64,000 bases of DNA from an uncultured Flavobacteriaceae bacterium. Lineage in GTDB: Bacteria; Bacteroidota; Bacteroidia; Flavobacteriales; Flavobacteriaceae. Of this stretch, positions 19,191 to 27,078 are shown piece by piece. The first letter of the stretch is position 1; each line of letters opens with the position of its first letter. Position numbers and translations under genes: made by a program. Below the pieces are notes generated by a model that saw only the letters and a program-made list of their open reading frames with translations, was not told the DNA's origin and did not search any database. Location of the stretch: contig CANNBV010000002.1 in NCBI GenBank assembly GCA_947502975.1, forward strand, positions 372,001 to 436,000. The letters run 5' to 3'.

Positions 19191-19868
19191 ATGAAACAAA
19201 AACTTACCAAACATTTAGTGGAATTTTCTAAAACGACTTTAATTTCAGAACGTAGACGGATTTTAGAAATACTGGCTGTAGTTTTTACGGCTATTGGAAA
19301 ATTTGTATTTATGGATTTCCTAGACTGGCGATTACCTTTTGTGGTTTTTGCAGTTTTAGCATGGGGCGTCTATATCTATCATAGGTATTCAAAAGAAAAG
19401 AATATTTTAAAATATTGGGGCTTTAGAACAGATAATTTTAAAGCAGCTTTAAAATTAATACTGCCTTTTGCGTTGGTAGCAATATTATGTTTTTTTATCA
19501 TTGGTTATTATCAAGACAGTTTAAACTTAACATGGCATATTTTACCATTATTGCTAACATATCCCATTTGGGGAAGCATACAACAATTTTTAACTATCGG
19601 ATTAATTGCAGGTAATCTTAGTCATTTAAAATTGAATAAAACACTTATTGTTTTTATTACAGCAATTTTGTTCTCGATAGTACACTTTCCATCAAAATGG
19701 TTAATGCTAGGAACTTTTATTTTGGCATTATTCTATGGGTATGTATATCTAAAAGTGAAGAATATTTATGCCATGGGCATCTGTCATGGTTGGTTAGGTG
19801 CATTGTTTTATTACACGGTATTGAATCAAGATCCATTTGGAGATATATTTTTGAAATATTTTATCTAA
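19191..19868 (+). CDS. CPBP-family membrane protein lacking the usual Glu pair
   Basis: The 225-residue protein has about six to seven transmembrane helices. It matches CPBP (Abi/Rce1-like) proteases at motif 2 (FSIVHFP) and motif 3 (AMGICHGWLG). Motif 1, normally EExxxR, reads SIQQFLTIGL, so the glutamates are glutamines. Either this is a non-proteolytic subfamily or catalysis differs. It is immediately upstream of two alpha/beta hydrolases on the same strand. Confidence 0.75.
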   Translation: MKQKLTKHLVEFSKTTLISERRRILEILAVVFTAIGKFVFMDFLDWRLPFVVFAVLAWGVYIYHRYSKEKNILKYWGFRTDNFKAALKLILPFALVAILCFFIIGYYQDSLNLTWHILPLLLTYPIWGSIQQFLTIGLIAGNLSHLKLNKTLIVFITAILFSIVHFPSKWLMLGTFILALFYGYVYLKVKNIYAMGICHGWLGALFYYTVLNQDPFGDIFLKYFI

Positions 19869-19907
19869 AACTAAATTCCGTATTTTAGTAAGCAAACAAG
19901 TTCTACA

Positions 19908-20786
19908 ATGCCGTATTGGTTATATATCATATTAGTAATTCTAGTTATTTACGTTGCAATAAGTGTAGCGCTATATTATCTACAGGATTACTTATTGTTT
20001 AAACCAGAAAAACTGCCGGACGATTTTCAATTTCATTATGAAAATCAAGACATAGAAGAACATAATTTAGAAACTAGAGATGGTGCTGTAATTAATGGAT
20101 TGCTATTTAAACCGAAAGGAAAATCAAAAGGCATCGTATTGTATCTCAAGGGTAATTCCAAAAGTATAAAAGGCTGGGGGAAGTTTGCAGTAGATTTTAC
20201 GAGGCATGATTATAATGTATTGATGGTAGATTATCGCGGATTTGGAAAAAGTACGGGAAAACGTTCTCAAAAGGCAATAAAAAGAGACTTACAACGCGTA
20301 TATAATGAAATAAAAGAGCGAACTACAGAGGACAGAATTATTCTCTACGGGCGCTCATTAGGTTCTGGTTTTGCAGCAAAACTGGCATCCATGAATAATC
20401 CAAAAATGTTAATTTTAGATGCGCCCTATTATAGTTTAACTAAAGTCACAAAGCGTTACGCGCCATTTATGCCGCTTTCAGTTTTAATTAAATATCCGCT
20501 ACCCACTTATAAATGGTTAAAATATGTAAAATGCCCCATTCATATTATCCATGGTACTAACGATAAGTTAATTCCATATAAAACCAGTGTGAAGCTATCA
20601 AAAGTAAATTCGAAGTTAACTAAAATGCACACCGTTATTGGTGGTGGACATAAAAATCTAAATACGTTTGAATCGTATCACCTCATGATTCATGATATTT
20701 TAACCAGCAAACCCCAAGAGATAGATTTATCAACTACTAGTATTAATGTCAAACACAGTTCGAAACCCACTAAAACGAAAGCTTAA
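19908..20786 (+). CDS. Membrane-anchored alpha/beta hydrolase, copy 1
   Basis: The 292-residue protein has an N-terminal transmembrane anchor (IILVILVIYVAISVALYY) and a Bem46-like alpha/beta hydrolase domain. The nucleophile elbow is LYGRSLGSGF (Ser), the acid Asp is in GTNDKLIPY and the His is in GGGHKNL. The oxyanion HGN motif of its neighbour is altered to LKGNSK here. It overlaps the next paralogue by 41 bases. Substrate is unknown. Confidence 0.85.
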   Translation: MPYWLYIILVILVIYVAISVALYYLQDYLLFKPEKLPDDFQFHYENQDIEEHNLETRDGAVINGLLFKPKGKSKGIVLYLKGNSKSIKGWGKFAVDFTRHDYNVLMVDYRGFGKSTGKRSQKAIKRDLQRVYNEIKERTTEDRIILYGRSLGSGFAAKLASMNNPKMLILDAPYYSLTKVTKRYAPFMPLSVLIKYPLPTYKWLKYVKCPIHIIHGTNDKLIPYKTSVKLSKVNSKLTKMHTVIGGGHKNLNTFESYHLMIHDILTSKPQEIDLSTTSINVKHSSKPTKTKA

Positions 20787-21576
20787 AAAGTTAATTGTCG
20801 TTTTATTAAGCCTTTATGTTATGATTTCAGCCGCATTATATTTTATGCAAGAAAAACTATTGTTTTTACCTTCGGTTTTGGGCCAGGAGTATCAATATCA
20901 ATTCAATCATAATTTTGAAGAATTGAATTTTGAGACGGATGATGGTGCTGTTTTAAATGCCATTCATTTTAAAATTAAAAACCCAAAAGGTGTTATGTTA
21001 TATTTTCATGGAAACGCTGGCGATTTATCCCGCTGGGGAACCATAGCAGAGTTTTTTGTTGAGAAACACTATGATGTTCTTATTATGGATTATCGCACTT
21101 TTGGGAAAAGTAAAGGGAAGTTAAGTGAGAATGTGTTTTATAGTGATGCGCAGTTGTTTTATGATTATCTTAAAGCTCATTATAATGAAGATGATATTAC
21201 GCTTTATGGTCGCTCATTAGGTACTGGGATTGCGACCTATTTAGCTTCAGAAAATAAACCCAAACAGTTGATATTAGAAACACCTTATTATAACATGGCA
21301 GATGTTGGTAAATCACGCTTTCCATTTTTACCAGTAAAGACCTTATTGAAATATCAGTTTCCAACAAATGCGTTTATCAAAAGCGTTTCTTGTCCCGTAA
21401 CTATGTTTCACGGAACCAATGATCAAGTTGTGCCTTATAGTAGTGCCGAAAAGTTATTTAAAGAAGTAACTAAAGAGAACATCTCTTTTATAACCATAGA
21501 GGGTGGAAATCATAACGATCTGATCAATTTTGAAGACTATCATAAAGTGATTGAAAATGTGTTGCCGTCATCGTAA
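20746..21576 (+). CDS. Membrane-anchored alpha/beta hydrolase, copy 2
   Basis: The 276-residue paralogue of the preceding gene has the intact motif YFHGNAGDLSRWG, nucleophile GRSLGTGIATY, Asp in GTNDQVVPY and His in GGNHNDL. The start overlaps copy 1 by 41 bases; this start keeps the N-terminal membrane helix (KKLIVVLLSLYVMISAALYF), which an internal Met would shorten. Tandem duplication is clear from matched motifs and spacing. Confidence 0.85.
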   Translation: MSNTVRNPLKRKLKKLIVVLLSLYVMISAALYFMQEKLLFLPSVLGQEYQYQFNHNFEELNFETDDGAVLNAIHFKIKNPKGVMLYFHGNAGDLSRWGTIAEFFVEKHYDVLIMDYRTFGKSKGKLSENVFYSDAQLFYDYLKAHYNEDDITLYGRSLGTGIATYLASENKPKQLILETPYYNMADVGKSRFPFLPVKTLLKYQFPTNAFIKSVSCPVTMFHGTNDQVVPYSSAEKLFKEVTKENISFITIEGGNHNDLINFEDYHKVIENVLPSS

Positions 21577-21710
21577 AATATTGAAACACAAAACTTAATA
21601 AAATCTTAAAATTAATAGTAACAAGTTAAACATTTCTAAAATTGTGTAAGGAATTGAAAAAAAAGCCGTCTATTTGTACAAGTTTAGTTTAAGTTTAGTT
21701 TAGTTAAAGA

Positions 21711-21748
21711 AAAAGCCGGTGATATTTCTACAAAATCATCGGCTTTCT
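21711..21748 (+). terminator. Intrinsic terminator after the hydrolase pair
   Basis: AAAGCCGGTGAT pairs with ATCATCGGCTTT around an AT-rich loop, followed by CTTATT. Confidence 0.75.
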
Positions 21749-21770
21749 TATTGGGTTTATCTTCTGTTTT

Positions 21771-21898
21771 AAAACGGTTTTGGCTAGGTTACATTACGTG
21801 AAAATCCATGAAGATTTTCTGTTGTATACAGAAGACAAAAAATTATCAAAGGCTTTCCACAAGGAAAGTTGGAAGCAATGAACTATTGCTGGTATTAG
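21771..21898. repeat. Cassette site S1 (degenerate, left edge)
   Basis: It keeps AACGGTTTTG on the left and GCAATGAACTATTG on the right, with two inner hairpins (GAAAATC/GATTTTC and CTTTCC/GGAAAG). The core GTT is altered to GTA-TTAG. Its 128-base length equals that of the intact long sites. Confidence 0.5.
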
Positions 21899-21907
21899 TA
21901 AATATTT

Positions 21908-22072
21908 TTAAGGTTTAAAATCAATTTCACAATCAAAACAATGACTTTTTCTTTTAAGGAACGGAATTGGAAAACCCATTAAAAGAATAGCCATAGCTAT
22001 AGAGCTTCTAGGTGTTTTTGGTCTAGAAACTTCCAATGAACCACAATTCGGACATTTTAATTTTTTATTCAA
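21908..22072 (-). CDS. Small zinc-ribbon protein with TTG start
   Basis: The 54-residue protein reads MNKKLKCPNCGSLEVSRP then a short hydrophobic helix (AMAILLMGFPIPFL) and HCFDCEIDFKP. The CxxC...CxxC pairs make a zinc ribbon. The start is taken as the TTG that overlaps the stop of the upstream gene (TTGA), which gives a natural CPNCGS N-terminus. It is in the same cassette as the DUF2007-like gene. Function is unknown. Confidence 0.6.
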   Translation of the reverse strand: MNKKLKCPNCGSLEVSRPKTPRSSIAMAILLMGFPIPFLKRKSHCFDCEIDFKP

Positions 22073-22794
22073 TAATAACCATATTTTAAAGTTGAGCAAT
22101 ATATTTTTAGAGAGTCCGAACTTAAAATTAGCTCACTTTGGTTTATTTTGTATTCATACTTTCTTTCAAGAAGAAAGTCTAACGTGTCTATTTGTGATAC
22201 ACTAATGAAATTATTTTCCAGTTTCCAATTTCCATTTATTCTAGGGGAGTTAAAACCTGGGAATTGTATATATCCATTTGTTTGAAAATTTAATTTCTCA
22301 AAACATTCTTCCATAAGACGAATTTGTACTTTGTCAGATATTGTATAGGGAACATATTCTTGATTTTGATAAACTATATAATCTATACACCATTTTTTTT
22401 TGGTTAAAAGTTCTAAATCAGTTGGACGGTTTATGTACAAATATGTGAATGCAAATAAACCTAATACGATAGTAATAGTGATAATTGAAAACAGTAAAAA
22501 TTTAAAGGTTTTTTGAAATTTAGGATCGCTAATTTTCTTTTCGACTTTACTTTGTTCGGATTTTTTATTTTCCCTAATAAATCCATTTTCCTTAAGGATT
22601 AATTTAGCTTTTTCTAAATTTGATTCTGCTACCTGGAGTCGGACACCACCAATTGCTTGTGAAAGAAAATTGTGGGCTTGAACTGTATGTTCGTCAAGAA
22701 CTCTACATTCAATTCCTTCAGATTCCAGTTTAGATTTGACGACCGCTAGTTCTGTTGGGAACATGAAGGTCATTAGGGTTTTAAAATTCTCCAA
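22069..22794 (-). CDS. DUF2007-like membrane protein
   Basis: The 241-residue protein begins with a DUF2007-type signal-transducing domain (LMTFMFPTELAVVKSKLESEGI, then AIGGVRLQVAESNLEKAKLIL). A transmembrane helix (LLFSIITITIVLGLFAFTYLY) and a lipocalin-like C-terminal beta domain (LLTKKKWCIDYIVYQ, NGNWKLENNFISV) follow. The start is TTG at the given position; an ATG 21 bases in is possible. It is the first gene of the leftmost cassette. Role unknown. Confidence 0.65.
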   Translation of the reverse strand: MENFKTLMTFMFPTELAVVKSKLESEGIECRVLDEHTVQAHNFLSQAIGGVRLQVAESNLEKAKLILKENGFIRENKKSEQSKVEKKISDPKFQKTFKFLLFSIITITIVLGLFAFTYLYINRPTDLELLTKKKWCIDYIVYQNQEYVPYTISDKVQIRLMEECFEKLNFQTNGYIQFPGFNSPRINGNWKLENNFISVSQIDTLDFLLERKYEYKINQSELILSSDSLKIYCSTLKYGYY

Positions 22795-22807
22795 TGTTTT
22801 TAAATAT

Positions 22808-22876
22808 GGCTAACGTTGCTTGTATGTTGCGTTTGCTAACCGAAGGTAGCATATGCAATATACAACCTGTTATGCC
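22808..22876. repeat. Cassette site S2 (69 bp, attC-like boxes)
   Basis: It opens GGCTAAC and closes GTTATGCC, both close to the integron R-box forms RYYYAAC and GTTRRRY. The arms TTGTATGTTGC and GCAATATACAA pair with one mismatch, and a second inner stem GCTA/TAGC is present. Confidence 0.75.
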
Positions 22877-22879
22877 TTT

Positions 22880-23599
22880 TTATTTTATTTTTTCCTCCAG
22901 TAATTCTTTAATCTTATCTTGAAGATAACCTTTATATTCTACTTTACTTTCTATCCTCGTTTCTTTACCATGAAAATAAGATTTTATTGACATTTGATTA
23001 TTACCGAGAAAAGTGATCTCTATGTAAGATGCATTTTCCTCTAAACCATGCCTTCTAGATCTTGATAGAATAAAAAACCATAATGATTGACCTGCTCTCA
23101 GTTTTTCATCAAGTTGCACATCCCTCATTTCTTTTATCAATCTTAGAGCATCTTCTTCTCGAGTTTTCGATTCATCAGAAAAGTATTCACTATAAAATTT
23201 TTCAATAGAATTCCAACTCTCGATAAATTCACCTTTTACTCCTTCTCCCTTTTCATAATATTCCGCAAGTATGCCAAAATCTATTTCAGGGAATGAAATC
23301 TTCATTGTTGATGGCATTGATTTTTCAAATACCCAATTCAATATAATTTCTCCAAGTCTTTTTACATCGTTACTAAATATCTCGAATATTTGACAGTTGT
23401 CCCATTCGAAAACACATTTATGAATTTGTTCGTATCCATATAAGGAGATTATGCAACTTCTATCTTCATTCTTGAATAAAAGATCATATATAGAAGAAAA
23501 AGGTTCTGGTTGAGTAACAAGGGTATTCTTTTCTAACTTAATTAATTCGGGATAACTATTATTTAATTCCGTTTGTAATAGTTCTAATTCCTCGCTCAT
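22880..23599 (-). CDS. Cassette gene, unknown 239-aa protein
   Basis: A cytoplasmic, acidic protein with no signal peptide or known domain. It has an N-terminal helix region (EELELLQTELNNSYPELIKLE), a beta region (DRSCIISLYGYEQIHKCVFEW) and a C-terminal helix. The stop lies 4 bases from site S2, and the start about 25 bases from S3. The unit ends are GTTATGCC and GGCACAAC, reverse complements at 7 of 8 positions. No function is proposed. Confidence 0.6.
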   Translation of the reverse strand: MSEELELLQTELNNSYPELIKLEKNTLVTQPEPFSSIYDLLFKNEDRSCIISLYGYEQIHKCVFEWDNCQIFEIFSNDVKRLGEIILNWVFEKSMPSTMKISFPEIDFGILAEYYEKGEGVKGEFIESWNSIEKFYSEYFSDESKTREEDALRLIKEMRDVQLDEKLRAGQSLWFFILSRSRRHGLEENASYIEITFLGNNQMSIKSYFHGKETRIESKVEYKGYLQDKIKELLEEKIK

Positions 23600-23623
23600 T
23601 TCGATCCAAGATTTTTTTAATTA

Positions 23624-23757
23624 GGCACAACGTGTTTGTGTATGATTTCGTTGCGTGTTTCAGCAACTAAATTAGTAAACAAAAACGAACCAGAGGAAAT
23701 TCCGCAGGAATTTCCAAGTAGGCTAGCACTAGCAATGAATTATACACGGTGTTGTAA
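23624..23757. repeat. Cassette site S3 (long class)
   Basis: Left arm ACAACGTGTTTGTGTATGAT pairs imperfectly with the right arm ending ATACACGGTGTTGT. The centre has a perfect inner hairpin GGAAATTCC-GCA-GGAATTTCC. Confidence 0.75.
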
Positions 23758-23771
23758 ATATGTATATATAA

Positions 23772-24194
23772 CTATTCAAACTTCCAATCTTTTTTGAACT
23801 GACCATCATCGTTTAAGTATGACCTTAAGACTTTGGTCATTTGTTCTTCAGTTTCTGGAGGATCCACTGTCACAAATTGTTCCCCATTTTCTGAGTAAAT
23901 AACAGATAATCCATCAGAACCTAAGGAACCTCCAACTGAGAGCCAATTGTTATCATCAATAGTCAGTTGCACATTTGTGAATTTATTCCAGTCCAAGCGT
24001 TCCATTACTTGATTAACGAGTTCGATTGTAGCACTTTCTGAAACTGTTTCCTCTGAATCACCATATCCATGAAAAATTGTCAATTGCATTTGAGTTGAAT
24101 TGGTTATGTTGCTGGCTTCGGATTTTTTATTCTTAGAGCAAGAAAATGTAGCAACAAGAATTAAAGAAAAGAGTATTGCATTGAATTTGGTCAT
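23772..24194 (-). CDS. Cassette gene, small lipoprotein
   Basis: The 140-residue lipoprotein begins MTKFNAILFSLILVATFSC (Cys19 as lipobox). The start chosen is this Met; an upstream in-frame Met lies inside the palindromic site S4. The body contains FHGYGDSEETVSESATIELV and a C-terminal helix, with no recognised domain. Function is unknown. It is the sole gene of its unit. Confidence 0.65.
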   Translation of the reverse strand: MTKFNAILFSLILVATFSCSKNKKSEASNITNSTQMQLTIFHGYGDSEETVSESATIELVNQVMERLDWNKFTNVQLTIDDNNWLSVGGSLGSDGLSVIYSENGEQFVTVDPPETEEQMTKVLRSYLNDDGQFKKDWKFE

Positions 24195-24201
24195 ATATTG
24201 T

Positions 24202-24332
24202 GTACAACGTGTTTTTGTATGATTATTTGCGTGGTTAATCAACTAATTTAGCAAATAAAAATCAGATAGAAAATCCGCTAGGATTTTTGTAAGTAACTAC
24301 GCATTAGTAATTAATTATACACGTTGTTGACA
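24202..24332. repeat. Cassette site S4 (long class)
   Basis: Left TACAACGTGTTTTTGTATGA pairs with right ATTATACACGTTGTTGA. Inner hairpin: AAAATCC-GCTA-GGATTTTT. Confidence 0.75.
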
Positions 24333-24375
24333 GTAGTATTCTCTTTTATTCCTGATTTTCAATGGTCTTGTATAA

Positions 24376-24891
24376 CTATATTTTTTTTGAGAAAACTATA
24401 TTTTCATAGCCTTTACCAGCAACAACAAAATTTAATTCTCCTACGTTTTTAAATTCATTTCTTTCGTAGAATCTAATGGCTCTTTTGTTTTTTATGTAAA
24501 CAGTTAGCCACATGGTATTTAATTGTAATTTTCTGGCTTGGTTTTCTGCAAAAGTTAGTAATTGCTGTCCTATTTTTAAATATATAAATTCACTTAGGAT
24601 AAAAATTCGTTCTAATTGGCAACTATTTTGGGGTGCAACATTTTTGTTACCTGTATTGAGTACTAATTTCGCATAACCAGCAGGTAAATCATTTACATAA
24701 ATAATATAAAACAGTTGATTGGGATTGATTATATTTTGCTTTGTTTGCGATACAGAAAAATTCTCATCAAGGTATTGTAATACTTCGTTTTTATCTTTAA
24801 TATAAGGGCCATGAGATTCAGACCAAGTTAGTCGCCCTAACATAGCTAAAACCTCTACATCTGCTATAGTAGCTATTTTTATTTTAATCAT
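24376..24891 (-). CDS. GNAT-family N-acetyltransferase (cassette)
   Basis: The 171-residue protein has GNAT marks: IATIADVEVLAMLGRLTW near the N-terminus, LERIFILSEFIYLKIGQQLL as the acetyl-CoA site (motif A, though the usual Q/RxxGxG/A is changed to KIGQQ), and NKRAIRFYERNEFKNVG. It overlaps the small membrane protein gene by 8 bases and shares a three-gene cassette with an Lrp regulator. Substrate unknown. Confidence 0.8.
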   Translation of the reverse strand: MIKIKIATIADVEVLAMLGRLTWSESHGPYIKDKNEVLQYLDENFSVSQTKQNIINPNQLFYIIYVNDLPAGYAKLVLNTGNKNVAPQNSCQLERIFILSEFIYLKIGQQLLTFAENQARKLQLNTMWLTVYIKNKRAIRFYERNEFKNVGELNFVVAGKGYENIVFSKKI

Positions 24892-25120
24892 TTCTATTCT
24901 TATTTATTCGTAATCTTCTTATGTGATAACTATGAAGTAATACGGCTATAGCACACCCCACGATTATAGGAGTTGCACTAATTAATGCACCATATAAAAT
25001 GTAAATTATATTAGCGATTAGTGAGACTAACCTTAGCTTATATTCACCTTTAGTAGACATTGAATATAAGTTTATTACTAAACCTCCGTAACCAATACAA
25101 TCAATTAAAAATGAATTCAT
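24884..25120 (-). CDS. YgjV-like small membrane protein (cassette)
   Basis: The 78-residue protein has three hydrophobic segments (IDCIGYGGLVINLYSM, LRLVSLIANIIYILYGALI, ATPIIVGCAIAVLLHSYHI). It resembles the YgjV/SemiSWEET class of small multi-helix membrane proteins. It lies upstream of the GNAT gene and divergent from the Lrp regulator, so transport of a small compound under Lrp control is a reasonable but unproven idea. Confidence 0.65.
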   Translation of the reverse strand: MNSFLIDCIGYGGLVINLYSMSTKGEYKLRLVSLIANIIYILYGALISATPIIVGCAIAVLLHSYHIRRLRINKNRND

Positions 25121-25233
25121 AATTTATCTTTTTATGTTTTATAATTAGAACTGGAAGCTTTCTAGCTTAAAATCAACAATACAAATATAGAAAGCATTTT
25201 ATCTATTATACTTTATAATAAAATCAATTTATG

Positions 25234-25258
25234 TATATTTGCATTCGATTATATCGAA
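25234..25258 (+). promoter_or_regulatory. Lrp promoter box plus palindromic operator
   Basis: TATATTTG (25234-25241) matches TAnnTTTG. Three bases downstream lies TTCGAT-TAT-ATCGAA (25244-25258), a perfect 15-bp inverted repeat at the likely transcription start. It lies between the divergent Lrp-type and membrane/GNAT genes, a standard autoregulatory position. Confidence 0.65.
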
Positions 25259-25285
25259 TAATTGTCAATAAAATTTTGATTACAA

Positions 25286-25696
25286 ATGGATAAATTGGAT
25301 AAAAAGATACTTGAAATGCTAAATATTAACGCTAGAGAAAGCTTCGCTAATATTGGAAAAGAAGTTGGGCTATCTGCTCCTGCTATAGGCAAACGTGTTA
25401 GGCAAATGGAGGAAGAAGGTATAATAGAAGGTTATGCATTAAGGGTTAATCATGAGAAATTAGGTATAGAGACAAAAGCATATATAACATTAGTGATGCG
25501 ACAAGGACTAACAGGGGCATCAAATGTTTTAGATAAAATACGTGAGATGGAAGAAGTACAAAGCTGTGATAGAATTACTGGTGATGATTGCCTTTGTGTT
25601 TTAGGTTATTTTAGAAATAATAAGCATCTTATTACTTTTCTGGAGAAGATGTCTCAATACGGATCTACTAAAACAAGTATAATTTTAGAAGTGTAA
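25286..25696 (+). CDS. Lrp/AsnC-family transcriptional regulator (cassette)
   Basis: The 136-residue protein has an N-terminal HTH (DKLDKKILEMLNINARESFA, LSAPAIGKRVRQMEEEGII) and a C-terminal RAM/AsnC ligand domain (AYITLVMRQGLTGASNVLDK). It is the only plus-strand gene of the array. It is divergent from the GNAT and YgjV-like genes and probably regulates them and itself through the palindrome just upstream. The ligand, likely an amino acid, is unknown. Confidence 0.88.
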   Translation: MDKLDKKILEMLNINARESFANIGKEVGLSAPAIGKRVRQMEEEGIIEGYALRVNHEKLGIETKAYITLVMRQGLTGASNVLDKIREMEEVQSCDRITGDDCLCVLGYFRNNKHLITFLEKMSQYGSTKTSIILEV

Positions 25697-25762
25697 TTAA
25701 TTTTTTTGAAAGGTGCTGTAAATAGATGAATTTCACTATTTATTTGTAAGAGATAATATTAC

Positions 25763-25893
25763 TGCAAACGTGTTCGTGTATGTTTAGTTGCATGGGTTAG
25801 CACATAACTTTGCAAGTACACACCAAACTGAAAATCTGCTAGGGTTTTCAGAAGTAGCGCAGACCGAGCAATTACTTATAGCTATTGTTAGCG
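25763..25893. repeat. Cassette site S5 (long class, second subfamily)
   Basis: GCAAACGTGTTCGTGTATGT on the left pairs with a right arm ending CTATTGTTAGCG. Inner hairpin: GAAAATC-TGCTA-GGGTTTTC. The sequence is closest to S11. Confidence 0.7.
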
Positions 25894-25900
25894 GTTGTTT

Positions 25901-26398
25901 TTATTTCTGTTTTAATTTTTCAATTCCGTTCAAAATTTCAGTTCGATTTTTTTTCGATGTCATCCATTTTGGAAGTCGAGAGCCCAAACTTTTATTTCGC
26001 ATTGGACTATTTTCACGACTCCTTAATTCCGCACTAACGTGGTTTTTTAAAAAATCCAAATGCTCATAATTATAAGCCCACAAAAGTCCATCTGGCATTT
26101 CTTTTTGTAGCCAAAGTGGAAGTCGAAAATATGGGTCAATGTTAGCTCCAATTATCAGGTTCCGCATTTCATATTCAATTCCGCTACGTTCAGAAGTCCA
26201 TTTGTCTTTTGGTGTTTCCGAATAATATTTATTCATTCCGCATTTTGTGCAAATCAATTTTATTTCTTTTTCTTCGAGGTCTCTTAAATGACCTTTTGAA
26301 CGAACAATTGCTTGATTATCGCACTTCGGACAAACAACATAAATATCACACAAAAATTCGTAAAGAGTCTTTTCGTAAGCGTTAAATTTCGTTTTCAT
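25901..26398 (-). CDS. Cassette gene with CxxC zinc motifs
   Basis: The 165-residue protein has VCPKCDNQAIVRSKG and LICTKCGMNKYYSE, two CxxC pairs forming a zinc ribbon near residues 15-55. A C-terminal part rich in aromatic residues (RLPLWLQKEMPDGLLWAYNY) follows. Its stop is 8 bases from S5. No named family was recognised; nucleic-acid binding is only suggested by the ribbon. Confidence 0.6.
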   Translation of the reverse strand: MKTKFNAYEKTLYEFLCDIYVVCPKCDNQAIVRSKGHLRDLEEKEIKLICTKCGMNKYYSETPKDKWTSERSGIEYEMRNLIIGANIDPYFRLPLWLQKEMPDGLLWAYNYEHLDFLKNHVSAELRSRENSPMRNKSLGSRLPKWMTSKKNRTEILNGIEKLKQK

Positions 26399-26416
26399 AA
26401 TGTTTGTTTTAATTGC

Positions 26417-26557
26417 ACCAAACAGTTTTGTGTATGGCTCGTTGCGGAAAATCAGCTATGATTTTCCGCCGTAACCGAAAGATAGTAAATTGCAATGAAT
26501 TCCGTTCCGATTAAGTGATTCAGCCGCAATGGGCTATAGCTATAAACGTTGTTAACT
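26417..26557. repeat. Cassette site S6 (long class)
   Basis: Left AAACAGTTTTGTGTATGGCT pairs loosely with right CTATAAACGTTGTTA. Inner hairpin GCGGAAAATCA-GCTA-TGATTTTCCGC is an 11-bp perfect stem. The right end GTTAACTACA reappears inverted at 27012-27021. Confidence 0.72.
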
Positions 26558-26609
26558 ACAGTTGTCTTTTACTTTTTAGTATCCATACTATATAAAGATA
26601 GACCTTGTT

Positions 26610-27005
26610 TTAGTCTTCTTTTTCAGCTTTAAATACTATAAAATCTCTTTCCAGTTTGTATTTTTTAAGAATAGATTTATTTGGGATATTCCAGCTAAAA
26701 TTTGACAGATTATTTTCAACAATGGTCATAATATAAGTTTTTCCAACTTTAAAAAATCCATTGCCGTAAGATTCGGGGCAAGTAAAAATTACACCAATAG
26801 AGCCTGATTTATATCTTGTATCAGAAAATGTTATTATTTCAAATTCAATAACAGTTCCAAAAGCTTCAAACCCACAATTTGGAGGTAATGAGATTTGATT
26901 GATTAATTTTCCTTTGAGTTCATAACTGCCAATAACTGAGTCGGTTTGTGCAAATCCAATTACAGGCAGAAAAATCAAAATTAGTATGGTAATTACACTT
27001 TTCAT
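26610..27005 (-). CDS. Cassette gene, secreted 131-aa protein
   Basis: A signal peptide (MKSVITILILIFLPVIGFAQ) is followed by a beta-rich, Cys-containing domain (IGSYELKGKLINQISLPPNC, IGVIFTCPESYGNGFFKVGK). No family was recognised. The two unit ends, GTTAACTACA (26551) and TGTAGTTAAC (27012), are exact reverse complements over ten bases. Confidence 0.65.
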   Translation of the reverse strand: MKSVITILILIFLPVIGFAQTDSVIGSYELKGKLINQISLPPNCGFEAFGTVIEFEIITFSDTRYKSGSIGVIFTCPESYGNGFFKVGKTYIMTIVENNLSNFSWNIPNKSILKKYKLERDFIVFKAEKED

Positions 27006-27014
27006 TCTAATTGT

Positions 27015-27067
27015 AGTTAACGTTGAGTGTAAAATGCGTTTTAATGCATTTTTACAGAATGTTAGTT
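27015..27067. repeat. Cassette site S7 (short class)
   Basis: About 53 bp: TAGTTAAC, arm TGTAAAATGC, loop, GCATTTTTACA, then GTTAGTTG. The two arms pair with one bulged A. The centre closely matches S8. Confidence 0.75.
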
Positions 27068-27078
27068 GTTTTTTTATT

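Larger units (their letters stand above)
21577..21907. other. Gene-free spacer at the array edge
   Basis: This 331-base stretch has no ORF. It holds an AT-rich part (21577-21700), an intrinsic terminator (21711-21748) and then a degraded cassette-site palindrome (21771-21898). Nothing else was seen. Confidence 0.7.

Noticed and set aside
24195-24242. Upstream start of the cassette lipoprotein
   Set aside because: The sixteen extra residues are read from inside the palindromic site; the Met before the signal peptide is preferred.
25788-26069. Plus-strand 93-aa ORF
   Set aside because: It runs through cassette site S5 and antisense to the zinc-ribbon gene, with no family match or start context.
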